NCBI GenBank assembly: GCA_003542575.1 | Contig: DPKJ01000014.1 | Location: forward strand, 238,566-302,565 | Direction of reading: 5' to 3' | Length of the DNA: 64,000 nt | Source: Rikenellaceae bacterium | GTDB lineage: Bacteria > Bacteroidota > Bacteroidia > Bacteroidales > UBA932 | Shown here: positions 14,923 through 24,421 of the stretch, one piece after another | Position numbering within the stretch: position 1 is the stretch's first letter | Layout: each line of letters begins with the position of its first letter | Made by a program: the position numbers and the translations under genes | Notes under the pieces: generated by a model | Seen by the model: the letters and a program-made list of their open reading frames with translations, nothing else | What the model was told of the DNA's origin: nothing | The model's database searches: none

Positions 14923-16512
14923 ATGAACTACTTCCCCGAACTCAATAAATTTCTTTCTCAAGCTAAGACCAGTGAATTAGGTACATCAGGCTATCTAAAA
15001 ACATTCCAAGAACTAACAGTTAAAGTAAGCTTCGGGCAAGGAAATCAAGCCAAAATACCTTGGATAGCCTTCCTAAATAGTGTGGACAAAGTTCAGAATG
15101 GAATTTATCCAGTCTATCTTTTTTACAAGGATAAACATCTATTGATCCTCGCTTTTGGTATAAGCGAAACAAATCCGCCGGGTAGAAAATGGAATATATC
15201 AGACGTTAAAACCATCGAACAATATTTCAAAGAACAAGGCTTGGGCAAACCAGAAAGATATGGCAGCTCTTTCGTGTTTAAGAGTTATGACACAACCCAA
15301 AATCTTGTGGAAGAAGAAATTAACAAAGATTTAAATGAGATGATTTCAATATACAAGGCAAACTCCAGCGAAATAAAAAGTACGACTTCTCCACAAGAAG
15401 AGACCTTTAGCCACATACCATTCTATAATTCAGCCTCAAAAGCAGGATATTTCATTGAAAAATCATTTTGCAATCGCTTCATCGCCTCCCTCCTCACCAA
15501 ACCATTCGTAATTCTCACTGGCCTCTCCGGCTCAGGAAAAACAAAACTTGCACAGGCATTTGCACAGTGGATCTGCCAGGATAAGAGCCAGTACCAGATT
15601 ATTCCCGTGGGTGCCGACTGGACCAATCGGGAGCCACTACTGGGTTACCCAAATGCACTTAATCCAAAAGAGTATGTAAAACCCGATAACGGAGCTCTGG
15701 AATTAATCATACAAGCTAACAACAGGCCCCATCTGCCACATTTTCTGATTCTGGACGAAATGAATTTAAGTCACGTTGAGCGGTATTTTGCAGATTTTCT
15801 GAGCGTAATGGAGTCTAAGAAAGAGATACAACTCTACTCAAAAGGCACTGTAGAAAATGGAGTTCCGGCAAAACTGAAAGTTCCTTCAAATTTTTTCATA
15901 ATTGGCACTGTAAACATTGACGAAACCACTTACATGTTCAGCCCTAAAGTACTTGACAGAGCGAATACAATTGAGTTTCGTGTGACAAAAGAGGAGATGG
16001 AGAGCTTTCTGGGTAATATAAAAGAAATTGACATAGATGCTCTTAATGGCATGGGCAAAGGAATGGCTGAAAGCTTTCTTGAAATGGCAGCCGGCAGGTC
16101 TGAGGAGACAGAAGATATAACCCAGATAAAAGATGAGCTGGTTAAGTTCTTTGGAGAACTAAAAAAATCCGGTGCAGAATTCGGGTACAGAAGTGCTACG
16201 GAAATATTGCGTCTGATTAATAACCTGACAGCCCTGGACAACAGTCTGACAATTAATCAAAAGATTGATATTGCCATTATCCAGAAGCTTTTACCCAAAC
16301 TTCACGGCTCACGGAGAAAGCTCTGTCCGGTTCTGGAAACATTGGGAAAATTCTGCTTAAGTGAAGATATAGACATTGTTAAAACTGTTTTCAAGAAGGC
16401 AGACTTTGACTTCGGCGCAAAAGAGGTGAAGTATCCGCTTTCACTTGAGAAAATTTCCCGGATGTATCGTGGGGCAAATGATAATGGGTTTGCCAGTTTT
16501 GCAGAGGCTTAG
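14923..16512 (+). CDS. McrB-like AAA+ GTPase of a type IV restriction system
   Basis: The 529-residue product has an N-terminal MrcB (DUF3578)-type domain at about residues 1-130, the part that recognises modified DNA in such proteins, and a McrB AAA+ domain. Visible motifs are the P-loop GLSGSGKT (200-207), Walker B LILDEMNLSHVER (275-287) and GTVNIDETTY (328-337), the McrB GTP-specificity region. McrB translocates on DNA and activates the McrC nuclease. The stop is immediately followed by the ATG of the McrC-like gene. Base composition is mixed: the first 500 bases are AT-rich like the cassettes and the AAA+ part is closer to the genome average, which hints at a swapped recognition domain. 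Confidence 0.85.
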   Translation: MNYFPELNKFLSQAKTSELGTSGYLKTFQELTVKVSFGQGNQAKIPWIAFLNSVDKVQNGIYPVYLFYKDKHLLILAFGISETNPPGRKWNISDVKTIEQYFKEQGLGKPERYGSSFVFKSYDTTQNLVEEEINKDLNEMISIYKANSSEIKSTTSPQEETFSHIPFYNSASKAGYFIEKSFCNRFIASLLTKPFVILTGLSGSGKTKLAQAFAQWICQDKSQYQIIPVGADWTNREPLLGYPNALNPKEYVKPDNGALELIIQANNRPHLPHFLILDEMNLSHVERYFADFLSVMESKKEIQLYSKGTVENGVPAKLKVPSNFFIIGTVNIDETTYMFSPKVLDRANTIEFRVTKEEMESFLGNIKEIDIDALNGMGKGMAESFLEMAAGRSEETEDITQIKDELVKFFGELKKSGAEFGYRSATEILRLINNLTALDNSLTINQKIDIAIIQKLLPKLHGSRRKLCPVLETLGKFCLSEDIDIVKTVFKKADFDFGAKEVKYPLSLEKISRMYRGANDNGFASFAEA

Positions 16513-18801
16513 ATGGAAACCGTTTCAAACATAGAGATTAACCTTGACTCAATTCAGGAGGGCTTACGGCTTTATATTGATGCCCGTATGCCCGATTCTT
16601 TATATGATGCAGGAACAGAGGCTGCTGAACATAATGAGGCCAGATATCAGCTGAAAGAAGGCTGTTTTTACGATTATGAGTTAAACGACAATCATTATGT
16701 ATTGGGCGATGTTGGAGAGAATATCATACAGCAGCACAGACGCACTACACATGTTGGGGTAATTTCACCAAATATTTTTGTAGGAACCCTTTCAATCCCT
16801 CTGCTGGAGAAAGGAGCCAATCAGGAACGTGGCAAAATTGAACTTGAAGTTCAGTCTGTAAAAAGCGGATATCGTGACGATTACCGGGACATGCTTGAAC
16901 TGATTACCGAAAAGTGCACAGATTTGCTTTTACAGGCCAGCTCTCCCGTATCTCACAGTTTTGAAGCTGATTACACCAGAGACAGTCAGTCGCTTTATCA
17001 GAAATTTATCTTTATAAAATCTATTCTGCATACATCAGAATTTGCAGAAGCTGTACACAGAATTGTTACCAGCCCTGTAACCAGATGGACAAACACTAGT
17101 GAAGAAAAGGATATTCGTAACGCCAGGCGTTTTTCAAACACCAATATAAAGGAGATTCTGAAAGGCGGAAGCAGAAGCAGGTTGCCTGAGACACATTTCC
17201 TAAGAAACTACGGGATTGAGACACTGCCCGAACGAATCACCACAATAAGAAAGGCAGATTCTGTTGACACACCCGAAAACCGATTCATAAAACATGCGCT
17301 TGAAAACTTCCTGAAATTTTGCTCTGATATAAGTCAAAGGGCAAAAGAGTACGGGCATAAAAAAATGGAAAAAGAGTCTGAGATAACTATTCGTGAACTC
17401 GAAAACTATCTGAACCACACTCTTTTTAAAGATATATCCCGGCCAACAACCTTAAAACTCAACAGTCCTGTATTACAGCGGAAAGAGGGTTACAGGGAGG
17501 TGCTCAGAGTCTGGCTAATGTTTGATCTGGCAGCCAGATTAATATGGAAAGGCGGTGAAGATATCTATAGCGGAGGAAAAAAAGACATTGCCACACTTTA
17601 TGAATACTGGCTCTTCTTCAAGCTGCTTGACCTGTTTCAGTCTATCTTTAATATTGAGCCAAAAGACATTTCAGATTTAATTGCAGAAACTCCTGACGGA
17701 TTAAACCTGCAGATTAAGCAGGGAAAATTCACTGCCCTTAACGGAATTTACGACTCCGGATCAAGAAAACTAAATGTACGCTTCAATTATAACCGATCTT
17801 TCAGCGGGATGAAACCCTATCCAGAATCCGGAAGCTGGACAACAACGTTAAGGCCTGACTATACCCTCTCATTCTGGCCTCTTGGTATTTCAGAACATGA
17901 GGCAGAAGAGCAGGAGCTAATTGTACATGTTCATTTTGATGCAAAATACAAAATAGCCAATATGGCAGATTTCCTTCAAAGGAACGCAGAGAGTGAACTG
18001 GATAGCGAAAAGGACGAAAACCGCAAGGGTGTTTATAAGAATGCAGACCTTTTGAAAATGCACTCATACAAGGATGCAATCAGAAGAACCGGAGGGGCTT
18101 ACGTACTCTATCCCGGCGATACACCTTTTAAACAGAGAGGGTTTCATGAAATTATTCCTGGGCTTGGAGCTTTCCCTGTAAGGCCATCTAAAACAGAAAA
18201 CGGTGTTGATGAACTGAAAGCGTTTATACTGGAAATAATTGATCACTTCTTAAACCGCGCATCTCAAAGAGAGAAGATTGCTTACAGAACATTTGATATT
18301 TACAAAACACCTCCGGAGCCGGACAATGTAGTCAAAGAGCTAATGCCGGAACCATTTAACAGTAACAGAGACCTTATCCCCGACGAAACCTTGGTACTGG
18401 TAGGATACTATAAATCACCTGAACAACATAAGTGGATTGTTAAAACAGGGCTCTATAATTTCAGAATGGGCACAGGATCCGGCTCTCTGATGTTTGATAA
18501 GGAGACGGTTAGTTCTAAATACTTGCTGTTGCACACAACTGGAGATTCTGAATCAGGTGATCTCTGGAGAATAGTGAGCAGAGGACCAAGAGTCTTTTCA
18601 AAGCAAGACTTAATCAAAAAAGGATATCCATCTCCTAATCACGACTACTACCTGATTTTTACAATTGAACCTGTAACTGATACAGAGTTTGAAAATGTGA
18701 AATGGAACTTTAAAAATCTGAAAAACTACACTTCAGGCAGAGCCTCAGCCATTCCTTTCACAACAACCCTTGCCGAACTCATGCAAAACAAAATCAAATA
18801 A
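16513..18801 (+). CDS. McrC-like DUF2357 nuclease subunit
   Basis: The 762-residue product is the expected partner of the preceding McrB-like protein, starting on the base after its stop. It has the DUF2357 layout: an N-terminal beta-rich region to about residue 200, a helical middle with 'DTPENRFIKHALENFL' (about 255), and a C-terminal PD-(D/E)xK nuclease. The nuclease residues visible are RPDYTL (about 447), HFDAKYK (about 474) and the helix 'LLKMHSYKDAI' (about 514). A further C-terminal domain of about 170 residues follows, beyond usual McrC. It would cut DNA bearing the modification recognised by McrB. The exact trigger cannot be read from sequence. Confidence 0.82.
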   Translation: METVSNIEINLDSIQEGLRLYIDARMPDSLYDAGTEAAEHNEARYQLKEGCFYDYELNDNHYVLGDVGENIIQQHRRTTHVGVISPNIFVGTLSIPLLEKGANQERGKIELEVQSVKSGYRDDYRDMLELITEKCTDLLLQASSPVSHSFEADYTRDSQSLYQKFIFIKSILHTSEFAEAVHRIVTSPVTRWTNTSEEKDIRNARRFSNTNIKEILKGGSRSRLPETHFLRNYGIETLPERITTIRKADSVDTPENRFIKHALENFLKFCSDISQRAKEYGHKKMEKESEITIRELENYLNHTLFKDISRPTTLKLNSPVLQRKEGYREVLRVWLMFDLAARLIWKGGEDIYSGGKKDIATLYEYWLFFKLLDLFQSIFNIEPKDISDLIAETPDGLNLQIKQGKFTALNGIYDSGSRKLNVRFNYNRSFSGMKPYPESGSWTTTLRPDYTLSFWPLGISEHEAEEQELIVHVHFDAKYKIANMADFLQRNAESELDSEKDENRKGVYKNADLLKMHSYKDAIRRTGGAYVLYPGDTPFKQRGFHEIIPGLGAFPVRPSKTENGVDELKAFILEIIDHFLNRASQREKIAYRTFDIYKTPPEPDNVVKELMPEPFNSNRDLIPDETLVLVGYYKSPEQHKWIVKTGLYNFRMGTGSGSLMFDKETVSSKYLLLHTTGDSESGDLWRIVSRGPRVFSKQDLIKKGYPSPNHDYYLIFTIEPVTDTEFENVKWNFKNLKNYTSGRASAIPFTTTLAELMQNKIK

Positions 18802-18840
18802 CCTTAAAACACACCCCCATCACCTCAACAATTTAACCCT

Positions 18841-19326
18841 ATGACCAAATCACTAATAGTAATTGATATCCAAAACGATATCACAAAGAATTACAAAGAA
18901 ATAATCGGCAATATAAATAACGCCATAGAATGGGCGGTTAGCAATAACATTCCCGTCGTTTACATAAGGCACGAAAATTTATCAGACGGCACAAGGACCT
19001 TTAAACCCAATACCCGCGGGGCGGAATTAGTTCCGGATATGAAAATTGCATCAAAAAATATCTTCACAAAATCCAAGGGGAACGCATTAACCAGTGAGGA
19101 GTTTGCAGATTTCATCGCCAAAAACAAAATTGATGAATTCTATATAACAGGAGCAGATGCAGTTGCCTGTGTCAAATCAACCTGTTTCAATATGACTAAG
19201 GCAAATTACAAGGTTAATGTCCTAAAAGACTGCATTACAAGCTATGATAAAAGAAAAATTGACGAAATGCTTCATTATTATGAGAGTAAAGGCTGTAACC
19301 TCATAACTTTGAACGACCTGAAATAA
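18841..19326 (+). CDS. Isochorismatase-family cysteine hydrolase
   Basis: The 161-residue product has the family's catalytic triad in place: D9 ('IVIDIQND'), K77 and C110 in the 'CVKST' nucleophile motif, followed by a Rossmann-like C-terminus. Such enzymes hydrolyse amides such as nicotinamide or related small substrates; the substrate here is unknown. It lies 40 bases after the McrC-like gene in the same direction. Its GC content resembles the host rather than the cassettes. No signal peptide, so cytoplasmic. Confidence 0.8.
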   Translation: MTKSLIVIDIQNDITKNYKEIIGNINNAIEWAVSNNIPVVYIRHENLSDGTRTFKPNTRGAELVPDMKIASKNIFTKSKGNALTSEEFADFIAKNKIDEFYITGADAVACVKSTCFNMTKANYKVNVLKDCITSYDKRKIDEMLHYYESKGCNLITLNDLK

Positions 19327-19362
19327 CAGCAGAGAAATAATTCAAGCATCCATCCTATATTT

Positions 19363-19395
19363 CGGCAGCATTTTGATTTTACTGCCAATTTATAG
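19363..19395. promoter_or_regulatory. 33-bp operator-like repeat, promoter copy
   Basis: CGGCAGCA...CTGCCAATTTATAG contains the inverted pair GGCAG/CTGCC. It lies just upstream of the TATATTTG promoter of the AbiEi-like gene, and a copy in the same orientation lies between AbiEi and AbiEii at 20163-20195 (25 of 33 identical). AbiEi antitoxins are known to bind inverted repeats in their promoter. Confidence 0.6.
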
Positions 19396-19404
19396 TTTTA
19401 TTAT

Positions 19405-19412
19405 TATATTTG
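19405..19412 (+). promoter_or_regulatory. TAnnTTTG -7 element for the AbiE operon
   Basis: The sequence TATATTTG would start a transcript at about 19418, 13 bases before the codon where the antitoxin reading frame begins. This argues that translation starts near 19431 and not at the TTG at 19575. Confidence 0.55.
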
Positions 19413-19430
19413 TTCTCTAATCTTTAAACT

Positions 19431-20177
19431 ATCGCAACTGATAAATTAAATATTGACCAACTTAAAGATTTTTTCAAAGACAAAGAAAGCTTTGAAACAT
19501 CTGATATTGTAAAATTTTACTTACAATGGGAACCGGAAATAAAAACAACTACAATAAATTGGAGAGTATATAATTTGGTACAATCCGGCGTTTTGAAAAG
19601 GATCGGAAGAGGTAGATTTGTAATTGGCAAAAACAGGGTTTATCAACCTGAGGCATCAACTAAAATAAAATCACTCTACACAAAGCTAAATAAAGAATTT
19701 CCTTTTTTGAGAATATGCATTTGGAACACCTCTTCTTTAAATGAATTTATGATTCATCAACCGGGTAGATTCTACATACTTATTGAGGTGGATAAAGAAG
19801 CTGTACAATCTGTATTCTTCAATTTAAAAGAGTATAAATTTTCTGTGTTTGTTGAACCTACAAAGGATTTAATTGAAAAATATTTACCTGATCAAAAGGA
19901 AACCTTTATCGTAAAGTCTTTGGTTTCAGAAGCTCCATTACAAACAATAAACGGAATCAACTTGCCAACAATTGAAAAAATGTTGGTTGATATTTTTTGT
20001 GATGATGTGATATTTGCTGCTCAACAAGGTTCTGAAATGAGAACTGTTTTTCGGGAAGCATTCAAAAAATATACTGTAAATGAGAGTCGTATGATACGAT
20101 ATGCCGATAGGCGAAGGAAAAAAGAAAGCTTTCGGGAATATTTAAACTCAATATCTAATTTACGGCAGCAAAATTGA
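19431..20177 (+). CDS. AbiEi/DUF6577-like antitoxin with no standard start codon
   Basis: The reading frame is open from 19428 and encodes 'TDKLNIDQLKDFFKDKESFETSDIVKFYLQW' before the first standard start (TTG at 19575). The region up to 'GVLKRIGRGRFVI' forms the N-terminal winged helix of AbiEi-type antitoxins, so a start at 19575 would remove most of the DNA-binding domain. The codon at 19431 is ATC where ATG is expected, suggesting a point mutation or a rare start. The remaining 200 residues match the DUF6577/AbiEi C-terminal domain. It neutralises and represses the AbiEii toxin encoded 21 bases downstream. The stop overlaps the second operator-like repeat. Confidence 0.65.
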   Translation: MATDKLNIDQLKDFFKDKESFETSDIVKFYLQWEPEIKTTTINWRVYNLVQSGVLKRIGRGRFVIGKNRVYQPEASTKIKSLYTKLNKEFPFLRICIWNTSSLNEFMIHQPGRFYILIEVDKEAVQSVFFNLKEYKFSVFVEPTKDLIEKYLPDQKETFIVKSLVSEAPLQTINGINLPTIEKMLVDIFCDDVIFAAQQGSEMRTVFREAFKKYTVNESRMIRYADRRRKKESFREYLNSISNLRQQN

Positions 20178-20195
20178 TATGCTGCCAATTTATAG
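20163..20195. promoter_or_regulatory. 33-bp operator-like repeat, intergenic copy
   Basis: This second copy of the 19363-19395 repeat contains GGCAGCA and TGCTGCC as an inverted pair. It overlaps the antitoxin's last codons and ends 3 bases before the toxin ATG. Confidence 0.55.
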
Positions 20196-20198
20196 GAC

Positions 20199-21269
20199 AT
20201 GATTGATAGAGATAAAATTACATTAGACTGGATAACTAAAGTTTCTGAAGAAAACCAAAATGCCGATAAAATATTGGTTGAAAAGACAATTCGTGCTCTT
20301 TTGCTTTTAGAGGGATTAGTAAAACAAAAACTATCTTTCGTTTTTAAAGGAGGTACTGCGTTAATGCTTCAATTGAATTCATCAAAAAGATTATCGATAG
20401 ACATTGATGTAATAATGCCTGTAAAACCTGAGAATCTAGAAGAATTACTTGATGGTGTTGCTTTAGATCAAGGTTTTCTAAGAAAAGAATTGCAGCAGCG
20501 CAATGCAAATTCAAAAATTGATAAAGCTCATTATAAATTTTACTATATCCCCATACATAAAACAAGGGACGATGAAGAATTTGTATTGCTAGATATACTT
20601 TTTGAAGAAATACAATATAAGAACTTGTTTGAGCTCATAATTAAGTCTTCATTTTTACCTGATATTGATCCTCAAGTAACAGTTAAATCAGCATGTTTAG
20701 AAGATTTAACAGGAGATAAACTCACCGCTTTTGCCCCAAACACTACCGGGATACCTTATTTTAAAGACAAGGACAGCATGAGTATGGAAATCATTAAACA
20801 GTTATATGATATTGGTAATCTGTTTGATAAAGTAACCAACATAGATACTATTAAAACTACATTTCAAAAGTTTGCAAAAACGGAACTTGAGTATAGGGAA
20901 ATGAATAACCTTTCTGCCAAAGACGTTTTGGAAGATATTTATCAAACCTCTTTATGTCTTGTAACTAGGGGAGCTGATGGTAAAGGTGATTTTGAACAAT
21001 TACAACAAGGCATTCAACGAGTTTCAAGATTTATTTTTTCAGAAAGCTATCATTTAGAAAAGGCAATTACACACGCTTCAAAAGCTGCTTATGTTGCAGC
21101 CTTAATTAAACATGATGGCAATACTATTGAAAAATTTAGTAACCCATTACAAATGAAAGACTGGCTAATTGCCCAACCAATAAATACAAAACTAAACCGT
21201 TTGAAAAGGTCCAATCCTGAAGCCTTTTTTTACTGGTATAAAATTTACGAATTAGAAACAAAAGAATAA
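20199..21269 (+). CDS. AbiEii/AbiGii-type nucleotidyltransferase toxin
   Basis: The 356-residue product carries the nucleotidyltransferase fold signature FKGGTALML (49-57) followed by RLSIDIDV with D68 and D70, and the 'CLEDLTGDKLTAFA' motif (about residue 185) typical of AbiEii toxins. These type IV toxins use nucleotides to modify targets such as tRNA 3' ends and stop growth during phage infection. The antitoxin gene lies directly upstream. All key motifs look intact, so if the antitoxin start is truly lost the toxin would be unprotected, which argues for a rare start or leaky initiation. Confidence 0.85.
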   Translation: MIDRDKITLDWITKVSEENQNADKILVEKTIRALLLLEGLVKQKLSFVFKGGTALMLQLNSSKRLSIDIDVIMPVKPENLEELLDGVALDQGFLRKELQQRNANSKIDKAHYKFYYIPIHKTRDDEEFVLLDILFEEIQYKNLFELIIKSSFLPDIDPQVTVKSACLEDLTGDKLTAFAPNTTGIPYFKDKDSMSMEIIKQLYDIGNLFDKVTNIDTIKTTFQKFAKTELEYREMNNLSAKDVLEDIYQTSLCLVTRGADGKGDFEQLQQGIQRVSRFIFSESYHLEKAITHASKAAYVAALIKHDGNTIEKFSNPLQMKDWLIAQPINTKLNRLKRSNPEAFFYWYKIYELETKE

Positions 21270-21281
21270 ACTCCTCACCCA

Positions 21282-21731
21282 ATGCCCATCCGCCAAATCC
21301 TCTCCAACAAAAAACAATACCTCGACCTCCTCCTCCTCGCAGATGAGTCAGAAGAGATGATAGACAAATACCTGCCTCAAGGAGATCTGTTTGCCCTGTA
21401 TGACGATGATTTGAAAAGCGTCTGCGTAGTAGCCCCTATAGACAGCGAAACCTGCGAACTCAAAAACATAGCAACATACCCTCAGTATCAGGGCAAAGGG
21501 TACGGCACAGATTTGATAAACTACATATTTGATTTCTACAAAAACCAATACAAATACATGCTAGTTGGGACAGGCGAAGTACCCTCAATCCTGGCCTTTT
21601 ACGAAAGCTTTGGATTTAAAGAGACCCATCGGATAAAGAACTTTTTCACAGACAATTACCCCCACCCTATGTACGAGGGTGACATACAACTCGTAGATAT
21701 GATTTATCTAAAAGCAGTAATCACTGAATAA
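21282..21731 (+). CDS. GNAT-family N-acetyltransferase
   Basis: The 149-residue product has the acetyl-CoA binding motif '[17 protein letters not shown]' (about residues 66-82) and the C-terminal '[10 protein letters not shown]' strand-helix. The N-terminus '[28 protein letters not shown]' is usual for a group of uncharacterised cytoplasmic GNATs. It begins 13 bases after the AbiEii gene. The acyl acceptor is unknown. Confidence 0.85.
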   Translation: MPIRQILSNKKQYLDLLLLADESEEMIDKYLPQGDLFALYDDDLKSVCVVAPIDSETCELKNIATYPQYQGKGYGTDLINYIFDFYKNQYKYMLVGTGEVPSILAFYESFGFKETHRIKNFFTDNYPHPMYEGDIQLVDMIYLKAVITE

Positions 21732-21954
21732 ATTCATTTCTGAAATAATAGATTTTGTAACTTCATCCTGATTTAAAAATTGAATTTTACACAGACTCCC
21801 GTTGGCGTTCACACTAATAAGGACAAGTAACATCCCATTATTGTAATCGGTAATTTAGAATCCCCAAATTTTGGCAAATAAGTGTCCCAGCGGGTGGCAA
21901 TAAAAAATCCTTCATATTTTTATAATTCAAACGCTAAATGAACATAAAATTATG

Positions 21955-22098
21955 AAGGATACACAAAAATCCCGGAGGATCATTATGTGGAACAATGTTA
22001 AAGATGTCTCTAGATGAGTAACTAAAACTCTTGCCGGAAGAGAGAGGTAAAAAACTTGCCCCATATGAGTCATTTATTTATGGTTTGCTTGATGAGTT
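21955..22098 (+). pseudogene. IS21-family IstA transposase scrap
   Basis: A short stretch encodes 'MKDTQKSRRIIMWNNVKD' and then, in another frame and interrupted by a stop, 'LLPEERGKKLAPYESFIYGLLDEF', which resemble N-terminal parts of IS21 IstA proteins with the middle deleted. The recognition is from pattern memory and weak. The rest of 21732-22103 shows no other gene. Confidence 0.35.
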
Positions 22099-22103
22099 CC
22101 TAT

Positions 22104-23244
22104 TTATTTCCTAAATTTTATTAACATTAGAACAGGATTATCATTCTCTTTAATATTATTGCAAATATCTTTTAATCCGAGAGGCAGTGAATCTCTATTT
22201 TCCAATAAGAAATAAGGAGGGATCAGAGTTGCTGCAATATTAGAATTTAATGTTAGCGTAAGAGAGTTAATCTCCAAGAAATTATGAATTAAAGCTAGTT
22301 GAAAATTATTTTTGAAATTTTTATCTTTGATTTGGCTAGACATTTGTTTTAAGATAAAAAATCTCTTATTCTCTTTGTCATAGACATAATATCTGACTTT
22401 ACCATTTGGGTCAGATATATGAGAAAATAAAGTTGCAAAAAAAACATATTTATTTGTTTCAATAGTTGGATAAATTTGTATATTATCAGAAGTATATGGA
22501 GTTTTGTCAACAAACCTTGGAATAATTTTTAATTTGTTATTTATAAAATAAATTGTATCCGATCGTAGACTAAATAAGAAATTTCCGTAATTTGAGTTTA
22601 TTATTGACGAATATTCCAAGACACCGTCAGGGTCAAATACATATGGCCGCTTATAATTAAATGGGATTGATGATTGAATTTCAAATTTTGATGACAAAAT
22701 AGTAAGAACTGGTCTAGTATCGCCATCTCGAAAAACTCTTCTATAACCTAGAAATTCTGAATTTTCAATTAAACAAACGTTTTGAAAGTAGATTACTTTA
22801 TCTGAGGAAAAATGTCTTAAGTATTTACCGTTAAAATCATAAACTAACAATTTTTTACCATCTCCAGCAAAACAATAAATTTCATTCTTTGTAGAGTCAG
22901 CTAAAAAATCGATTAGTCCAATAAATTCCCTTGGGCCTCTACCAATATCCGCAATTTTTGTTATTGGATTGCCATCCCTATCATAAATAACAATTTTTTT
23001 ATTATAATCTAATAAGAATATTTTATTGTTTGCAATGTATATCTCACGAGCTTTATTAGTAAAACCAGTTATCAAAATAGAGTCTTTTCCAGGATTAAGT
23101 TGAATATACTCAACATCCGCAACATCGCTTAACTTTAAATCAATCTCAGGGTAATTTTCATTTGCATTAAAAATTGCAAAACTTTTCTCAGGTGAGTCAC
23201 AACTTGCAATAATTAGAATTAAAAAAAAAACAAAAAATTTTCAT
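22104..23244 (-). pseudogene. Six-bladed beta-propeller lipoprotein with a poly-T frameshift
   Basis: The long frame (323 residues from 23075) encodes repeated blades such as 'IYIANNKIFLLDYNKKIVIYDRDGNPITKI...GRGPREF', typical of 6-bladed propeller proteins of Bacteroidota (DUF4934/BF3164-like). Upstream on the same strand a lipoprotein signal (MKIF...LILIIASC, lipobox IASC) lies just one base out of frame. The break is a run of 10 T (plus-strand A-run 23221-23230) right after the start region; 9 T would give one continuous protein of about 379 residues anchored at the cell envelope. So this is a frameshifted gene, a phase-variable one, or a homopolymer sequencing error. It lies between the IS21 scrap and the IS3 element. 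Confidence 0.65.
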
Positions 23245-23283
23245 AAAAAACATTTTAATTGATATTAAAATAAGAAGTTGTAT

Positions 23284-23300
23284 TGTCGAAATCCCCATTT
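23284..23300. repeat. Left half of the IS target palindrome
   Basis: TGTCGAAATCCCCATTT abuts the IS3 element. With the right flank (24422-24439) it would form a 30-bp palindrome built of this element's own end sequences; the shared CATTT is the likely target duplication. Confidence 0.5.
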
Positions 23301-23372
23301 TGTCGAAACCCCTAAACGGAGGACAGCGTCTCTTTAGACAAATTTAATAAATTTGTAAGGAGAAACGACATT

Positions 23373-23639
23373 ATGAAAAAGACAAAATTTAGTGAAACAC
23401 AAATCATCAAAGCCATCAGAGAATATGAATAAGGAACAACTGCAGATGTTATTTGCAGAGAGTACGGTATCTCCAGAGCCACGTTATACTTATGGAAGAA
23501 AAAATACTCAGGGATGGAATCAAGCCATTTAAAACGATTAAAGGAACTTGAAGAAGAGAACCGTAGGCTCAAGCATATGTATGCAGAACTTTCCATTGAT
23601 CATAAGATATTAAAGGAGGTCATAGAAAAAAAGCTCTAA
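23373..23639 (+). pseudogene. IS3 orfA with in-frame stop
   Basis: Starts 'KKTKFSETQIIKAIREYE', then TAA at codon 20 where Gln is usual (single C to T), then continues in frame with the helix-turn-helix 'GTTADVICREYGISRATLYLWKKKYSGM' and a leucine-zipper C-terminus. An AGGAG ribosome-binding site lies upstream. It normally encodes the DNA-binding half of the transposase. Confidence 0.8.
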
Positions 23640-23640
23640 A

Positions 23641-24376
23641 GCCAGAAGCGAAAAGAGCATTAGCAGAAGAAATTATAACAGAAAATGAAGTTAGCATCGT
23701 TTTTTTATAAAGATGGTTTTTGGAAGATTTACTGCCACCTGAGGAATGAAGGTTATCAGTGAAATCACAAAAGGGTATACAGGGTTTATAAATTGATGAA
23801 TTTAAACTATAGAAGACGATTAAAACGCAGGCTACCATCAAGAGAAAAAGAAACATTAATCACGCCTAATGGTATGAACTTGAGCTGGTCTATGGATTTC
23901 GTAAGCGATGTGTTAACAAACGGGAGAAGGTTTAGAGTATTAAATATTATTGATGATTATAACCGAGAAATAATTGCAATGGAAGTAGGTACATCAATGC
24001 CATCCGAAAGGGTTTTGAGTATTTTGGAGAAAGTTATTTGGTGTGTAGGAAAACCAGAAAGCATAAGGGTAGATAACGGGCCGGAGTTTATTGCAGATTT
24101 TTTTAATCTTTGTGCAATGGCAACAGAATAAAAATCAAATATATTCAGCCAGGCAAACCTACTCAGAATAGCTTTGTTGAGCGGTTTAACGGAAGTTATA
24201 GAAGAGGAATACTGGATGCTTATTTATTTGATAATTTAAACCAGGTAAGAGAACTGACAGAAATATGGATGAATGATTACAACAAATCAAGGCCACATGA
24301 GTCGCTAGGAGATATATCTCCAAAGGCATTCTTAGAAAAAATGAAAACACAGATCGAAATAAAAGAAGCTATTTAA
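23641..24376 (+). pseudogene. IS3 orfB transposase, broken
   Basis: Pieces of the DDE integrase domain are recognisable: 'WSMDFVSDVLTNGRRFRVLNIIDDY' with the first Asp, 'RVDNGPEF' with the second, and 'NSFVERFNG' with the Glu, followed by 'NKSRPHESLG'. About 100 bases near the 5' end are missing (around 23700), TGG has become TGA at about 23760, and a frameshift lies near 24110. It is therefore dead. Confidence 0.8.
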
Positions 24377-24421
24377 CCAATATGTTTAAAAAGACACTGA
24401 CCTAAAATGGGGATTTCGACA

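Larger units (their letters stand above)
23301..24421 (+). mobile_element. Decayed IS3-family insertion sequence
   Basis: Ends are imperfect inverted repeats: TGTCGAAACCCC...GGACAGCGTCTCTTTAGACA on the left and TGTCGAAATCCCC...GGTCAGTGTCTTTTTAAACA on the right (reverse complement of 24382-24421). It carries orfA (nonsense) and orfB (deletion, nonsense, frameshift) in the normal IS3 order. CATTT is present on both sides (23296-23300 and 24422-24426) as a probable target duplication. It cannot transpose by itself. Confidence 0.8.
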
